Counted from the stretch's first letter, positions 24,253 to 32,487 are shown. The stretch: DNA of 40,595 nucleotides from Betaproteobacteria bacterium (GCA_023259135.1 JAHFQX010000025.1:1-40595); one strand, 5' to 3'. Numbers and translations are program-made. Notes: generated from the letters alone by a model not told the origin.

Positions 24253-25452
24253 ATGAACCCGAGCACCTCGACCCCATTGCTGTTTCAGCCGTTCCGGCTG
24301 CGCAACCTGACCCTCAAGAACCGCATCATGATTTCTCCCATGGGCATGTTCGCCGGGCGGGATGGCCAGGCCACGGCGTTTCATCTTGGCCATTACGGGC
24401 AATACGCCATCGGCGGCGCCGGGATGGTGATGGTGGAAGCCACCGCGGTGGAGCGGCGGGGCCGCATCGGCCACGGCGACCTGGGGCTGTGGGACGACAG
24501 CCAGATCGCGCCCTTGCGGCAGGTGGCCGACCTGCTGCGGGAGCTGGGCAGCGTTCCCGCCATCCAACTGGCCCACTCGGGGCACAAGGGCTCGTCCCAA
24601 AGTCCCTGGGACGGCTACGCAACCCTCACCGAGGCGGACGCGGCCCGAGGCGAAGCGCCCTGGCCGTGCGTGGCGCCCTCGGCGCTTCCCTACGCCGCGG
24701 GGCACCCGCTGCCCCATGCGCTGTCCTTGGAAGAAATCGAAATCGTGCTGGATGCCTGGGAGGCGGCGGCGCGCCGGGCGCGGACGGCGGGATTCGAGGT
24801 GGTCGAGATTCACGGCGCCCACGGCTATCTCATCCACGAGTTCCTCTCGCCGCTGACCAATTTCCGCGACGACCGCTACGGCGGCGACCTGCAGGGCCGC
24901 ATGCGCTTTGCCCTGGAAGTGGCGCGGCGGGTGCGGCGGGCGTGGCCCGAGGATCGGCCGGTGCTGTTCCGCGCCTCGGTGATCGACGGCGCCACCCAGG
25001 GCTGGACCCTGGAGGATTCGGCGCAACTGACCCGCCGGCTGCAAGCCCTGGGCATCGACATGCTGGCCTGCTCGTCCGGCGGCACCGCCGGGCTGGACCG
25101 CTCCCAAGCCCTGCCCCGCGAACCGGGATTTCAGGTGTTTCTGTCCAGCGGCATCAAGGCCCGCACCGGGGCGCTCACCGTGGCGGTGGGCCTCATCACC
25201 GAGGCCCGGCAGGCGGAGGAAATTTTGCAAAAAGGCGAGGCCGATCTCATCGCCATCGCCCGGATGGCGCTGTACGACCCTTATTGGCCGCTTCACGCCG
25301 CCCTCACCCTGGGGGTGGATCCGGGCTATGAAAAGTGGCCGCCGCAATACGGCTGGTGGCTGGAGCGCTGGGCCCGCACCGTCGCCAAGCACCCGGCCAC
25401 AGAAGGGCTGCTGACTCCGGTGCTCAGGGCGGTGGACAGCCGCCGGCCTTGA
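24253..25452 (+). CDS. Old Yellow Enzyme-family flavin oxidoreductase (YqjM-like)
   Basis: This FMN-dependent TIM-barrel ene-reductase of about 399 residues has LKNRIMISPMGMF near the N-terminus, substrate-binding His residues in HGAHGYLIHEFLSPLTNFRDDRYGG, and a C-terminal phosphate-binding region (GEADLIAIARMALYDP). The family reduces activated C=C bonds with NAD(P)H. The redox-tuning cysteine of YqjM-type enzymes (PMCMY) is Gly here (PMGMF). An insertion near residues 115-150 makes the protein longer than the usual 340-370. I take ATG 24253 because AGGA lies 7 nt upstream; ATG 24247 is too close to it. Its 3' end overlaps the convergent SPOR gene by 29 nt. Confidence 0.92.
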   Translation: MNPSTSTPLLFQPFRLRNLTLKNRIMISPMGMFAGRDGQATAFHLGHYGQYAIGGAGMVMVEATAVERRGRIGHGDLGLWDDSQIAPLRQVADLLRELGSVPAIQLAHSGHKGSSQSPWDGYATLTEADAARGEAPWPCVAPSALPYAAGHPLPHALSLEEIEIVLDAWEAAARRARTAGFEVVEIHGAHGYLIHEFLSPLTNFRDDRYGGDLQGRMRFALEVARRVRRAWPEDRPVLFRASVIDGATQGWTLEDSAQLTRRLQALGIDMLACSSGGTAGLDRSQALPREPGFQVFLSSGIKARTGALTVAVGLITEARQAEEILQKGEADLIAIARMALYDPYWPLHAALTLGVDPGYEKWPPQYGWWLERWARTVAKHPATEGLLTPVLRAVDSRRP

Positions 25453-26071
25453 GCTCGGCGTCGGGGAAAGCGGATTTCAGGGCGGCGAGTTTTTCCGCGG
25501 CGGCCTCGCCGGGGTCGCGGATGAACAGCGCGGCGGGCTTGCCTTCGTCGCGCCGGCCCGCCACCGCCGACCTGATGCCTTTCTTGCGCAACTCTTCCAC
25601 GTAGGCTTTGGCGGCGGCCTCGGTGCTGAACATTCCCAGGGAGATGGCGTTGCGCCAGGAGCTGTCGTCTTGGATCAAAAACAATTCCCCGGCGCCTCGC
25701 TTCTTGAGTTCCGCGGCTTTTTGCTCGGCCTCGGCCCTGGATTTGAGCGGCGGCACGTAAGCCCAATAGCCGGGCCCCTTGCGGGTATCCGGCGAGACCG
25801 CCTCGGTCAGTCCCTGCTGCCGCAAGGTCTGTGCGGCGAGGGCCCGGATCGGCCCGGCGAAGGGGCCCCACTCCAAGCAGGCCGCCGGGGCGGGGGCGCT
25901 CTTGGAGGGCGGCGCGGCTTCGGGGGCGGCAGGGCCCAGCAACCGCACCTGGTCGGCGTTCATCTCCAACTGGGCCGGCGAGCCGGCTTCCCGGCGCGCT
26001 GCCGGAGCGGAATAGAGATAGGCGGCGAGGGCCGCGTTGGCCAGCAGCAGTAACAGGAAAGCGCGGCGCAT
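25424..26071 (-). CDS. SPOR-domain membrane-anchored protein
   Basis: This 215-residue protein has an N-terminal hydrophobic helix (AFLLLLLANAALAAYLY, about 4-20), a Pro/Ala-rich linker, and a region (about 64-185) where CLEWGPFAGPIRALAAQ, YWAYVPPLKSRAEAEQKAAELKKRG and AISLGMFSTEAAAKAYVEELRKKG give the repeated strand-helix pattern of SPOR domains, which bind denuded peptidoglycan at division sites. It starts 3 nt after coaX ends, forming birA-coaX-SPOR, an order common in gammaproteobacteria. The exact role in the cell wall is not known. Confidence 0.85.
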   Translation of the reverse strand: MRRAFLLLLLANAALAAYLYSAPAARREAGSPAQLEMNADQVRLLGPAAPEAAPPSKSAPAPAACLEWGPFAGPIRALAAQTLRQQGLTEAVSPDTRKGPGYWAYVPPLKSRAEAEQKAAELKKRGAGELFLIQDDSSWRNAISLGMFSTEAAAKAYVEELRKKGIRSAVAGRRDEGKPAALFIRDPGEAAAEKLAALKSAFPDAELKAGGCPPP

Positions 26072-26074
26072 CGC

Positions 26075-26797
26075 TCAGTCCCTGGCCATGACGATCAAGC
26101 CTTCCAGCGCCAAATGCTCCACCCGCCGCACCGGCAGCCGCAAATGGGGCTCCAGCAAAGGCGCGCCGCCACCGCTCAGCAGGCAGAGGGCGGGCGGCGC
26201 GCCGGCCGTTTGCATGTGGCCGGCCATGCGCTCCACGGCGCCGCACAGGGCTTGGATCGCGCCGCTGGCGATGGCGTCCCCGGTGTTGCGCGGAAAGGGC
26301 TCGGCCCGGCCGTCCCGCAACCCCAGGGCGGCGGTATTGCCGGCCAGGCTGGTCCGCATCAGATCGAAACCCGGCACGATGATGCCGCCGAGAAACTCCC
26401 CTTGGGCGGTGAGCGCATCCACCGTCAAGGCGGTCCCCGAACTGACCACCAGACAGGATTGGGGGCAGAGCCGGCGGGCCGCCACCAGCGCCGCCCAGCG
26501 GTCGCTGCCCAGTTGCGCGGTGTCGTAGCGGCAGGTGATGCCGAAGCCTTGCGCTCGGGGCGCGATCCAGCGAACCCGCAGGCCGCGTCGTTCCAAAATT
26601 CCTTCCATGATTTGCCGGGCTCCCTCCCCGGCCACATTGCTGCCGATGACGGCGGTATCCGAGGGCAGGTAGCTCCAGGCCGGCTCTAAGCTGGGGGCTT
26701 CCGGCACGGCGACGGAACCCAGCGCCGCCCAGTTTTCTTCCTGGCGGACGCCCCACTTGATGCGGGTGTTGCCCGCGTCGATGGCCAGCAGCATCAT
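26075..26797 (-). CDS. coaX: Type III pantothenate kinase
   Basis: This 240-residue ASKHA kinase phosphorylates pantothenate, the first step of coenzyme A synthesis. Family motifs are the N-terminal phosphate loop LLAIDAGNTRIKWG, the central SSGTALTVDALT, GGIIVPGFDLM and the C-terminal LLSGGGAPLL. It starts at ATG 26797, overlapping the birA stop by 4 nt (ATGA); the following ATG codon is also in frame. CoaX enzymes need a monovalent cation and resist feedback by CoA. Confidence 0.94.
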   Translation of the reverse strand: MMLLAIDAGNTRIKWGVRQEENWAALGSVAVPEAPSLEPAWSYLPSDTAVIGSNVAGEGARQIMEGILERRGLRVRWIAPRAQGFGITCRYDTAQLGSDRWAALVAARRLCPQSCLVVSSGTALTVDALTAQGEFLGGIIVPGFDLMRTSLAGNTAALGLRDGRAEPFPRNTGDAIASGAIQALCGAVERMAGHMQTAGAPPALCLLSGGGAPLLEPHLRLPVRRVEHLALEGLIVMARD

Positions 26798-27771
26798 GAA
26801 CGCGGGGCAGCGGGAAATTCCATTTCGCCGGTTGGGTAACGGCGGAGACCGGCGGGGGCGCGCAGCAACAGCGAGCCGTCTTCCGCGACGCCCTCGCACA
26901 CTCCCGCGACCGTCTCGCCGGACGGCAGATTGAGATAAGTCTGCCGCCCCTGCCAGACATTGCGCTGCTGCCATTCGTCGCGGAAGGGGGCAAAGCCGTG
27001 GCGGCCGAAGGTTTCCAGGGTTTCGCCAAGAGCGGCCAGCACCGCGGCGAAGATTCGGCTGCGGTCCGTCGACCGGGGCAGAGCTTCGGCCAGATCGGCC
27101 ACCGGCTGGGCCACCTGGGCCCGCAGCGCGGCGGAGGCCCGCACGTTGAGGCCCACGCCGATGACGCAGGCGGTGGGCCCCAGCAGGTCTCCCCGGCTCT
27201 CGATGAGGATGCCCGCCAACTTGCCGCCCCGCCATAACACGTCGTTGGGCCATTTCAGCCCCACCTCCTCGGCCCCCAGCCGGTCGATGGCCCGGGCCAC
27301 CGCGCAGCCCGCGGCGAGGCTCAGGCCACCGAGAAAGCCCACGCCTTCGCGGAACCGCCACAGCAGCGAAAAGGCCAGCCCGCCCCCCAGTTCGCCTTGC
27401 CACGAGCGGCCCAGCCGGCCACGGCCCTGAGTTTGCAACTCGGCGGCGATAACCGTCCCGTGGGCAGCGCCAGCTTGGGCCCGTTCCAGCAGCAGCGAGT
27501 TGGTGGAGGGCGTCGTGTCGAGAATTTCCAACCGGAAAAGGGACTCTTGCGGTCCCAGCGCATCGAGAATCCGCCCCCGGTCCAGCCAATCGGGCGGGAC
27601 GGGCAGCCGGTAGCCCCGGCCGCGCACCGCGAACACTTCAACCCCGAATTGCCGGGCAGCCCGCAAGGCATTCCAGATCGTGCCCCGGGAAACTTGGATC
27701 TGCCGGGCCAGATCTGCCCCGGAATGAAACTCGCCGTCGGAAAGATGGCGCAACAAGGGAAAGGGGTCCAT
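26794..27771 (-). CDS. birA: Biotin-protein ligase / biotin operon repressor BirA
   Basis: This 325-residue protein has an N-terminal winged helix (HLSDGEFHSGADLARQIQVSRGTIWNALR), a catalytic domain with STNSLLLER and the biotinyl-adenylate loop GRGRLGRSW, KWPNDV and GLNV motifs, and a C-terminal SH3-like domain (TVAGVCEGVAEDGSLLLR). It activates biotin to biotinyl-AMP, attaches it to the acetyl-CoA carboxylase carrier protein and, because the DNA-binding domain is present, should also repress biotin synthesis genes. It leads the birA-coaX-SPOR unit. Confidence 0.96.
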   Translation of the reverse strand: MDPFPLLRHLSDGEFHSGADLARQIQVSRGTIWNALRAARQFGVEVFAVRGRGYRLPVPPDWLDRGRILDALGPQESLFRLEILDTTPSTNSLLLERAQAGAAHGTVIAAELQTQGRGRLGRSWQGELGGGLAFSLLWRFREGVGFLGGLSLAAGCAVARAIDRLGAEEVGLKWPNDVLWRGGKLAGILIESRGDLLGPTACVIGVGLNVRASAALRAQVAQPVADLAEALPRSTDRSRIFAAVLAALGETLETFGRHGFAPFRDEWQQRNVWQGRQTYLNLPSGETVAGVCEGVAEDGSLLLRAPAGLRRYPTGEMEFPAAPRS

Positions 27772-27852
27772 GGAGAAAATGCTAGCACACTCTTCCGCTC
27801 CCGCGGCTTAGAACCAGCGGGGGTCAATCAGGCGCCATGGCGGATGCGATAG

Positions 27853-28089
27853 GCCGAGTGGGTAACCGCGCTTAAGGCGCGCACCATCGCCATTGCCAAG
27901 GGTCAATACAAACCCCGTCCCGGCGAGCCAAAATTGTGGCTGACCTCTTTTAAGTCCTTGGCCAGCGCTCTCTCGGCAGAAAATCAGGAACTGCTCAAGC
28001 TCATCCGCGAGCAACAACCGGAATCCATCGCGCAGCTCACCCAAATCACCGGGCGCAAAACGAGCAACCTCTCGCGCACGCTCCCATAG
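27853..28089 (+). pseudogene. Remnant of an HVO_A0114/TumA-type HTH antitoxin or regulator
   Basis: An open stretch without a plausible start codon encodes AEWVTALKARTIAIAKG, then a PRPGEPKLWLTSFKSLA block and a helix-turn-helix (LIREQQPESIAQLTQITGRKTSNLSRTL). This is the conserved body of HVO_A0114-like winged-helix regulators, including antitoxins paired with TumE-type toxins. The N-terminus is cut off by a stop at 27850, and the C-terminus stops just after SRTL, where intact relatives continue with KTMERYG and a wing. Both ends are therefore missing. The flanking bases 27772-27852 hold nothing else that I can identify. Confidence 0.75.
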
Positions 28090-28115
28090 ACGGACGGCTT
28101 GCCGCGTCGGCTGGC

Positions 28116-28256
28116 TTGGCTGACGGTCAGAGCGTGCGCTACGAATACGATTTCGGCGACGACTGGGAGCATGAAATCAGAATCGAAAAAATCCTGGAAG
28201 CCGACCCGGCCGCGCACTACCCGCGCCGCGCCGCGGGCAAGCGTGCCTACCCGCAA
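28116..28256 (+). pseudogene. Fragment of a plasmid pRiA4b ORF-3-family protein fused to the toxin ORF
   Basis: Forty-seven codons starting at TTG read ADGQSVRYEYDFGDDWEHEI, then RIEKILEADPAAHYPR and AAGKRA. The YDFGDxWEHEI and YPR(C)xxGKRA signatures belong to the middle of pRiA4b ORF-3-like proteins. The start of that domain and the following CPPEDCGG part are absent. The frame runs without a stop into the ParE-type gene at 28257, so a fused reading of 146 residues (28116-28556) exists. I take it as a recombination scar rather than a designed fusion. Confidence 0.65.
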
Positions 28257-28556
28257 GTGAATTACACGGTTCGGTTTGCGCCTGCCGCCGCGAGAGATTT
28301 GCAACGTTTGTTCGATTTTCTCGCGGAGCGGGATGCGAAGGCCGCTAGGCGCCCCCGCTCGGCTATGGCAAAAGGCATCGAATTCTTGCGCACCTTTCCA
28401 TTCAGTTGCCGCAAGGCATCGCCGGAATATCCCCTGTTGCGTGAGTTGATTATCAGTTTTGGCGCAAATGGCTACATCGCGTTGTTTGAAATCGAGGACA
28501 GCCAGACCGTGACCGTGCTGGCCGTACGTCATCAGCGCGAAGAAGATTTCTTCTAG
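28257..28556 (+). CDS. RelE/ParE-superfamily toxin
   Basis: This protein has 99 residues if started at GTG 28257 (VNYTVRFAPAAARDLQRLFDFLAE). It shows the ParE pattern: a first strand, two long helices rich in Ala/Arg (ARDLQRLFDFLAERDAKAARR), then strands LRELIISFGANGYIALFEIE and VTVLAVRHQREEDFF. ParE toxins poison DNA gyrase; RelE relatives cut mRNA. No antitoxin gene of the ParD/CopG or RHH type is next to it, and the upstream DNA is a scrambled remnant, so it is an orphan that is either silent or relieved by an antitoxin elsewhere. It may also be made as a fusion from TTG 28116. Confidence 0.72.
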   Translation: MNYTVRFAPAAARDLQRLFDFLAERDAKAARRPRSAMAKGIEFLRTFPFSCRKASPEYPLLRELIISFGANGYIALFEIEDSQTVTVLAVRHQREEDFF

Positions 28557-28586
28557 AATTTTTCCATAGACGTAATCGAGCAGATC

Positions 28587-28615
28587 GTGTTCCCCCCACG
28601 CGTGGGAGCGAACCG
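28587..28615 (+). repeat. Solitary type I-E-like CRISPR repeat (orphan, degenerate)
   Basis: This 29-nt sequence begins GTGTTCCCC, has a perfect inverted repeat CCCACGCGTGGG at its centre and ends GAACCG. That is the shape and length of common type I-E CRISPR repeats of the GTGTTCCCCGC...GGGGATGAACCG kind, from which it differs at about four positions by eye. There is no second copy at spacer distance on either side and no cas gene in the window, so this is not an array. It could be a relic or a chance palindrome. Confidence 0.45.
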
Positions 28616-28699
28616 TCGCCCTGAAGAGCCTTCTCCTAACATTCTATGGGTCGGCCGGGGTCTTTGCTAAAATGGGCCTTTTCTTTTCGGGCTGGGGCC

Positions 28700-29785
28700 A
28701 TGGCGCTGCTGGAGATTCTGGACGTTTCCCGACGCTTCGGCGAATTCACCGCCGTCGACAACGTGAGCTTCGCCGTCGAGGCGGGAGAATTCTTCACCTT
28801 GCTGGGTCCTTCCGGTTGCGGCAAGACCACCCTGCTCCGAATGATCGCCGGCTTCGACCTGCCCGACGCCGGGCGGATTCTGCTGGATGGCCGGGATCTC
28901 GCCGACACGCCGCCGGAGCGACGGCCGATCCATACCGTGTTCCAAAGCTATGCGCTGTTTCCCCACCTGACGGTGGCGGAAAATGTCGCCTTTCCGCTGA
29001 AGATGGCGGGGCTGGCCGCTGCGGAGATCAAGCGCCGGACCGCCGAGGCGCTGGACGACGTGCGGCTGGCCGACAAGGGCGGGCGCTATCCCCACGAGCT
29101 CTCCGGGGGGCAGAAGCAGCGGGTGGCCCTGGCCCGGGGGCTGGTGAACCGGCCCCGGCTGCTGCTGCTGGACGAGCCGCTGGGGGCGCTGGACGCCAAA
29201 TTGCGGGAAGAGATGCAGTTGGAACTGATCAATCTGCAAAAGGAAGTCGGCGTCACCTTCGTGTTCGTCACCCACGCTCAGGCCGAAGCCCTGGCGCTGT
29301 CTCACCGCATCGCGGTGATGAACGAGGGGCGGGTGGAGCAGATGGACGAGCCCTCGAAGATTTACGGTTTTCCCAAGAACCGTTTCGTCGCCGACTTTAT
29401 CGGCAACATCAACATGATGCAGGCCAAAGTGGCGCGGGCCGAGGCCTCGCGGCTGCTGCTGGACGTGCCGGGGCTGGGGACGGTGGAGGCGCCGCCGCGC
29501 CCCGACGCGGCCCCTGGCGCCGCCGGGGTGTTCGCCATCCGTCCCGAGCAGGTGCGGATTTCCGCCGAAGACCACCCTGTCGAACTGAAGAACCGCTTCG
29601 TCGGCACCGTCCATGATCTGCTGTATATCGGCGACGTAACCACCTACATCGTGGATCTGCCCAATGGCGTCAAGGTCGAGGCGCTGCTGGCCAACTCGGC
29701 TCCCGGCCGCGCTCAGCTTTTCGAAGCGGGGGATCGGGTGGCGGTGGCATGGCGCCACGACGCGGGGATGTTCCTCCATGAGTAA
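28700..29785 (+). CDS. potA: Spermidine/putrescine ABC transporter ATPase
   Basis: This 361-residue ATPase has Walker A GPSGCGKTT at 36-44, a Q-loop Gln82, the signature LSGGQ at 134-138, Walker B LLLLDEP near 155-161 and the switch His in THAQAE, followed by a C-terminal TOBE-type regulatory domain (AIRPEQVRIS, then GDVTTYIVDLPNG). It powers polyamine uptake with PotB, PotC and PotD. ATG 28700 is chosen at the conserved family start; a longer in-frame reading from 28646 lacks support. A TAAAAT box at 28668 may serve as a -10, but no good -35 is visible. potB begins 8 nt before its end. Confidence 0.93.
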   Translation: MALLEILDVSRRFGEFTAVDNVSFAVEAGEFFTLLGPSGCGKTTLLRMIAGFDLPDAGRILLDGRDLADTPPERRPIHTVFQSYALFPHLTVAENVAFPLKMAGLAAAEIKRRTAEALDDVRLADKGGRYPHELSGGQKQRVALARGLVNRPRLLLLDEPLGALDAKLREEMQLELINLQKEVGVTFVFVTHAQAEALALSHRIAVMNEGRVEQMDEPSKIYGFPKNRFVADFIGNINMMQAKVARAEASRLLLDVPGLGTVEAPPRPDAAPGAAGVFAIRPEQVRISAEDHPVELKNRFVGTVHDLLYIGDVTTYIVDLPNGVKVEALLANSAPGRAQLFEAGDRVAVAWRHDAGMFLHE

Positions 29786-30626
29786 AGCCAAGGGGGAGGG
29801 CCTGACCCGGTGGTGGGTGATCGCCCCCCCCACCCTGTTCCTGCTGCTGTTTTTCGCCCTGCCCTCCCTCATCATGGTGCTGGCGTCGTTCCAGTATCCG
29901 GGGGAGTACGGCGGGCTGGCGCCGCTGTTCAAGGATCCGGCCCGGCCCGACGCCCTGGCCGGGCTGACCCTGGAAACCTACCGGTTTTTTTTCAGCGACA
30001 TCATTTATGTCGAGATCTTCGTCAGATCCTTCGGCGTGGCCCTCGCCACCACCCTGGTTTGCCTGGTGGCGGCCTACCCCCTGGCGCTGCTCATCGCCCG
30101 CAGCCCCAAGAAGCATCGCGACCTGATGGTGCTGCTGGTGGTGCTGCCCTTCGCCAGCAATTTCCTGATCCGGGTGTATTCGTGGATGATCATTCTCGGC
30201 CCCTTGGATTTATTGTTCTCTTCCTTCGCGGTGGTGGTGGGCATGGTGTACGTGCATCTGCCCTTCATGGTGCTGCCGCTTTACACCAATCTGGAAAAGC
30301 ATGATCCGGTGCTGCTGGATGCCGCCCAGGATTTAGGGGCCAACGCCTGGCAGCGCTTCTGGCGGGTGACTTTCCCGCTGTCGCTGCCGGGAATCTTCTC
30401 CGGAGCGGCCCTGGTGTTCATCCCGGTGCTGGGGATGTTCGCCATTCCGGAACTGCTGGGAGGCACCCGCGACATCCTCATCGGCAATCTCATCAAGGAG
30501 CAATTCCTGGGTTCCCGCGACTGGCCCTTTGGCGGCACCCTGTCCATCATGCTCACCGTCACGGTGCTGGCTTTCGCCGCGCTGGCGGCCGGGCTCGCCC
30601 GCGGCGGCGCGGCCCGGAGCGGCTAG
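29778..30626 (+). CDS. potB: Spermidine/putrescine ABC transporter permease PotB
   Basis: This 282-residue inner-membrane permease has about six transmembrane helices (first at about 12-35, WWVIAPPTLFLLLFFALPSLIMVL) and the EAA-type cytoplasmic loop (DAAQDLGANAWQRFWRVTFPLSLPGI) that contacts the ATPase. The start ATG 29778 overlaps potA by 8 nt, giving the family N-terminus MSKAKGEG. potC follows 2 nt after its stop. Confidence 0.94.
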   Translation: MSKAKGEGLTRWWVIAPPTLFLLLFFALPSLIMVLASFQYPGEYGGLAPLFKDPARPDALAGLTLETYRFFFSDIIYVEIFVRSFGVALATTLVCLVAAYPLALLIARSPKKHRDLMVLLVVLPFASNFLIRVYSWMIILGPLDLLFSSFAVVVGMVYVHLPFMVLPLYTNLEKHDPVLLDAAQDLGANAWQRFWRVTFPLSLPGIFSGAALVFIPVLGMFAIPELLGGTRDILIGNLIKEQFLGSRDWPFGGTLSIMLTVTVLAFAALAAGLARGGAARSG

Positions 30627-30628
30627 CC

Positions 30629-31405
30629 ATGCGGCGCGGACCCCTGCTGTGGGCGGCGGCGCTGTTGGCCTACGCTTTTCTCTACATCCCGCTCATCGTG
30701 GTGGTGGTGTTTTCCTTCAACGATTCCAAGCTGTCGGCCGCCTGGGTCGGCTTCACCACTCAGTGGTACGTGGCGCTGCTGCACAACGAGGCGATGCTGG
30801 GGGCGGCTTTCAACTCCCTGGTGATCGCCCTGCTGTCCAGCGCCTTCGCCACGCTGCTGGGCACCATGGCGGGGATTGCCATGCACCGCTACAAGCTTCG
30901 CTTCCTGCCCTTCCTGGTGATCACCCCGGTGGCCATGCCGGAGATCCTGCTGGGGGTGTCGCTGCTGCTGTTCTTCATCCAGGTGCTGCATCTGACCCTG
31001 GGCATGCTGTCCATCGTCATCGCCCACACGACTTTCTGCGTCGGCTTCGTCGCCATCGTGGTGCGGGCCCGGCTGGCGGGCATGGACGAGAGCCTTTTCG
31101 AGGCCGCCCGGGACCTGGGGGCGACGCCGTGGCAGACCTTCCGGCTGGTGACTTTTCCCCTCATCCTGCCCGCCGTCATCGCCGGGGCCTTGATGAGCTT
31201 CACTCTGTCGCTGGACGATTTCGTCATCACCTTCTTCACCGCCGGGGTGGGCGTGTCCACGCTGCCGCTGCAGATCTATTCCATGGTGAAGATCGCCGTC
31301 ACGCCGGAAGTCAACGCCGTATCCACGTTGCTGATGCTCATGACCCTGTCCCTCATCATCGCGGCGTCGCGCTTTTCCCCCCACCTGTTCAAGGCCAAGG
31401 CATGA
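30629..31405 (+). CDS. potC: Spermidine/putrescine ABC transporter permease PotC
   Basis: This 258-residue second permease of the transporter has about six membrane helices, starting with LLWAAALLAYAFLYIPLIVVVVFSFNDS. The EAA loop is FEAARDLGATPWQTFRLVTFPLILPAVIAG, and the conserved SLDDFVITFFTAG block is typical of PotC. Its stop overlaps the potD start by 4 nt (ATGA), so the four genes form one tight operon. Confidence 0.95.
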   Translation: MRRGPLLWAAALLAYAFLYIPLIVVVVFSFNDSKLSAAWVGFTTQWYVALLHNEAMLGAAFNSLVIALLSSAFATLLGTMAGIAMHRYKLRFLPFLVITPVAMPEILLGVSLLLFFIQVLHLTLGMLSIVIAHTTFCVGFVAIVVRARLAGMDESLFEAARDLGATPWQTFRLVTFPLILPAVIAGALMSFTLSLDDFVITFFTAGVGVSTLPLQIYSMVKIAVTPEVNAVSTLLMLMTLSLIIAASRFSPHLFKAKA

Positions 31406-32487
31406 AGGCGCCGCACGGGGGGGTGGTGGCGCTGCTGCTGGTATGGCTGCTGGGGACCGTGCCGGCCCTGGCCGGCGACAGGCTCTATCTCTACAACTGG
31501 AATAACTACATCTCCGAGGAAACCATCAAGCGCTTCGAAGCCTTCTGCGGCTGCGACCTGGTGCAGGACTATTATTCCGACAACGAGGAGATGCTGGCCA
31601 AGTTCGCCGCCGGGGCCAAGGGCTACGACCTGGTGGTGCCCACCGGCAACGCCGTCGACGCCCTCATCAAGCAAGGCGCGCTACTGCCGATTCGCAAGGA
31701 CCTGCTGCCCCATTTCGCCAACCTCAACCCGGCTTACCTCGACACCGAGTTCGATCCGGGCAACCGCTACTCGGTGCCCTACGCCTATTCCATCACCCTG
31801 CTGGGCTACAACGAACCGAAAATGCGCGAGCTGGGCATTCCCACCGACAGTTGGGCCGCGCTGTTCGAGCCCCAATACCTGGCCCGCATCAAGGGCAAGG
31901 TGACGGTGCTGGATTCCCAGCGGGAACTGATGGCCGCGGCGCTCAAGTACCTGGGTTATTCGGCCAACGCAACCGACGAGGCCAAGCTCCGGCAGGCCAA
32001 GGAGCTGATCCTGCGAGCCAAGCCGTACTGGGCGGCGTTCAACGCCTCCAGCTACATCAAGGAACTGACCCTGGGCAACATCTGGCTGGCCCACGGCTAT
32101 TCCAACGATATGTTCCAGGCCCAGCAGGATGCCAAGCGGGCCCAGCGGCCCTTCACCATCGGCTACTCCACCCCCAAGGAAGGCGCGGTGCTGGCGATTG
32201 ATTCCATGGTGCTGCACAAGGACGGCAAGAACCGCGACCATCCCGCCCTGGCCCACCGATTCATCGACTTCATGCTGGAGGGGCGCAACTCCGCGGATCT
32301 CACCAACCTCATCGGCTCCGGCAATCCCAACCGGGCGGCGGCCCCATACATCGACCCCGAAATCGCCGCCAACAAGGCCATCTTTCCCGATGCCGAACGG
32401 CTGAAACGCCTGGAAATGCTGCGGGACCTCAACGTCCGCCAGCGCCGGCTGCTCAATCGCCTCTGGACCGAGATCAAGCTGCGCTAG
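31402..32487 (+). CDS. potD: Periplasmic spermidine/putrescine-binding protein PotD
   Basis: This 361-residue solute-binding protein has a signal peptide (about 1-24, ending VPALAGD) and the family block LYLYNWNNYISEETIKRFE. The YDLVVPTGNAVDALIKQGAL, YSVPYAYSITLLGYN and WLAHGYSNDMFQAQ segments line the polyamine pocket, and an acidic-aromatic set (Trp33-like, Tyr, Glu, Asp) is expected to bind the amine groups. It delivers spermidine or putrescine to PotBC. The downstream gap 32488-32563 has a small CGAGCG/CGCTCG hairpin without a T run. Confidence 0.94.
   Translation: MKAPHGGVVALLLVWLLGTVPALAGDRLYLYNWNNYISEETIKRFEAFCGCDLVQDYYSDNEEMLAKFAAGAKGYDLVVPTGNAVDALIKQGALLPIRKDLLPHFANLNPAYLDTEFDPGNRYSVPYAYSITLLGYNEPKMRELGIPTDSWAALFEPQYLARIKGKVTVLDSQRELMAAALKYLGYSANATDEAKLRQAKELILRAKPYWAAFNASSYIKELTLGNIWLAHGYSNDMFQAQQDAKRAQRPFTIGYSTPKEGAVLAIDSMVLHKDGKNRDHPALAHRFIDFMLEGRNSADLTNLIGSGNPNRAAAPYIDPEIAANKAIFPDAERLKRLEMLRDLNVRQRRLLNRLWTEIKLR

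Noticed and set aside
28116-28556. Single intact 146-residue gene
   Set aside because: The first 47 codons belong to an unrelated family fragment and the toxin has its own GTG start. It is better described as a remnant plus a toxin.
28557-28699. CRISPR array before potA
   Set aside because: Only one repeat-like unit is present and there are no spacers or cas genes, so I report a solitary repeat instead.
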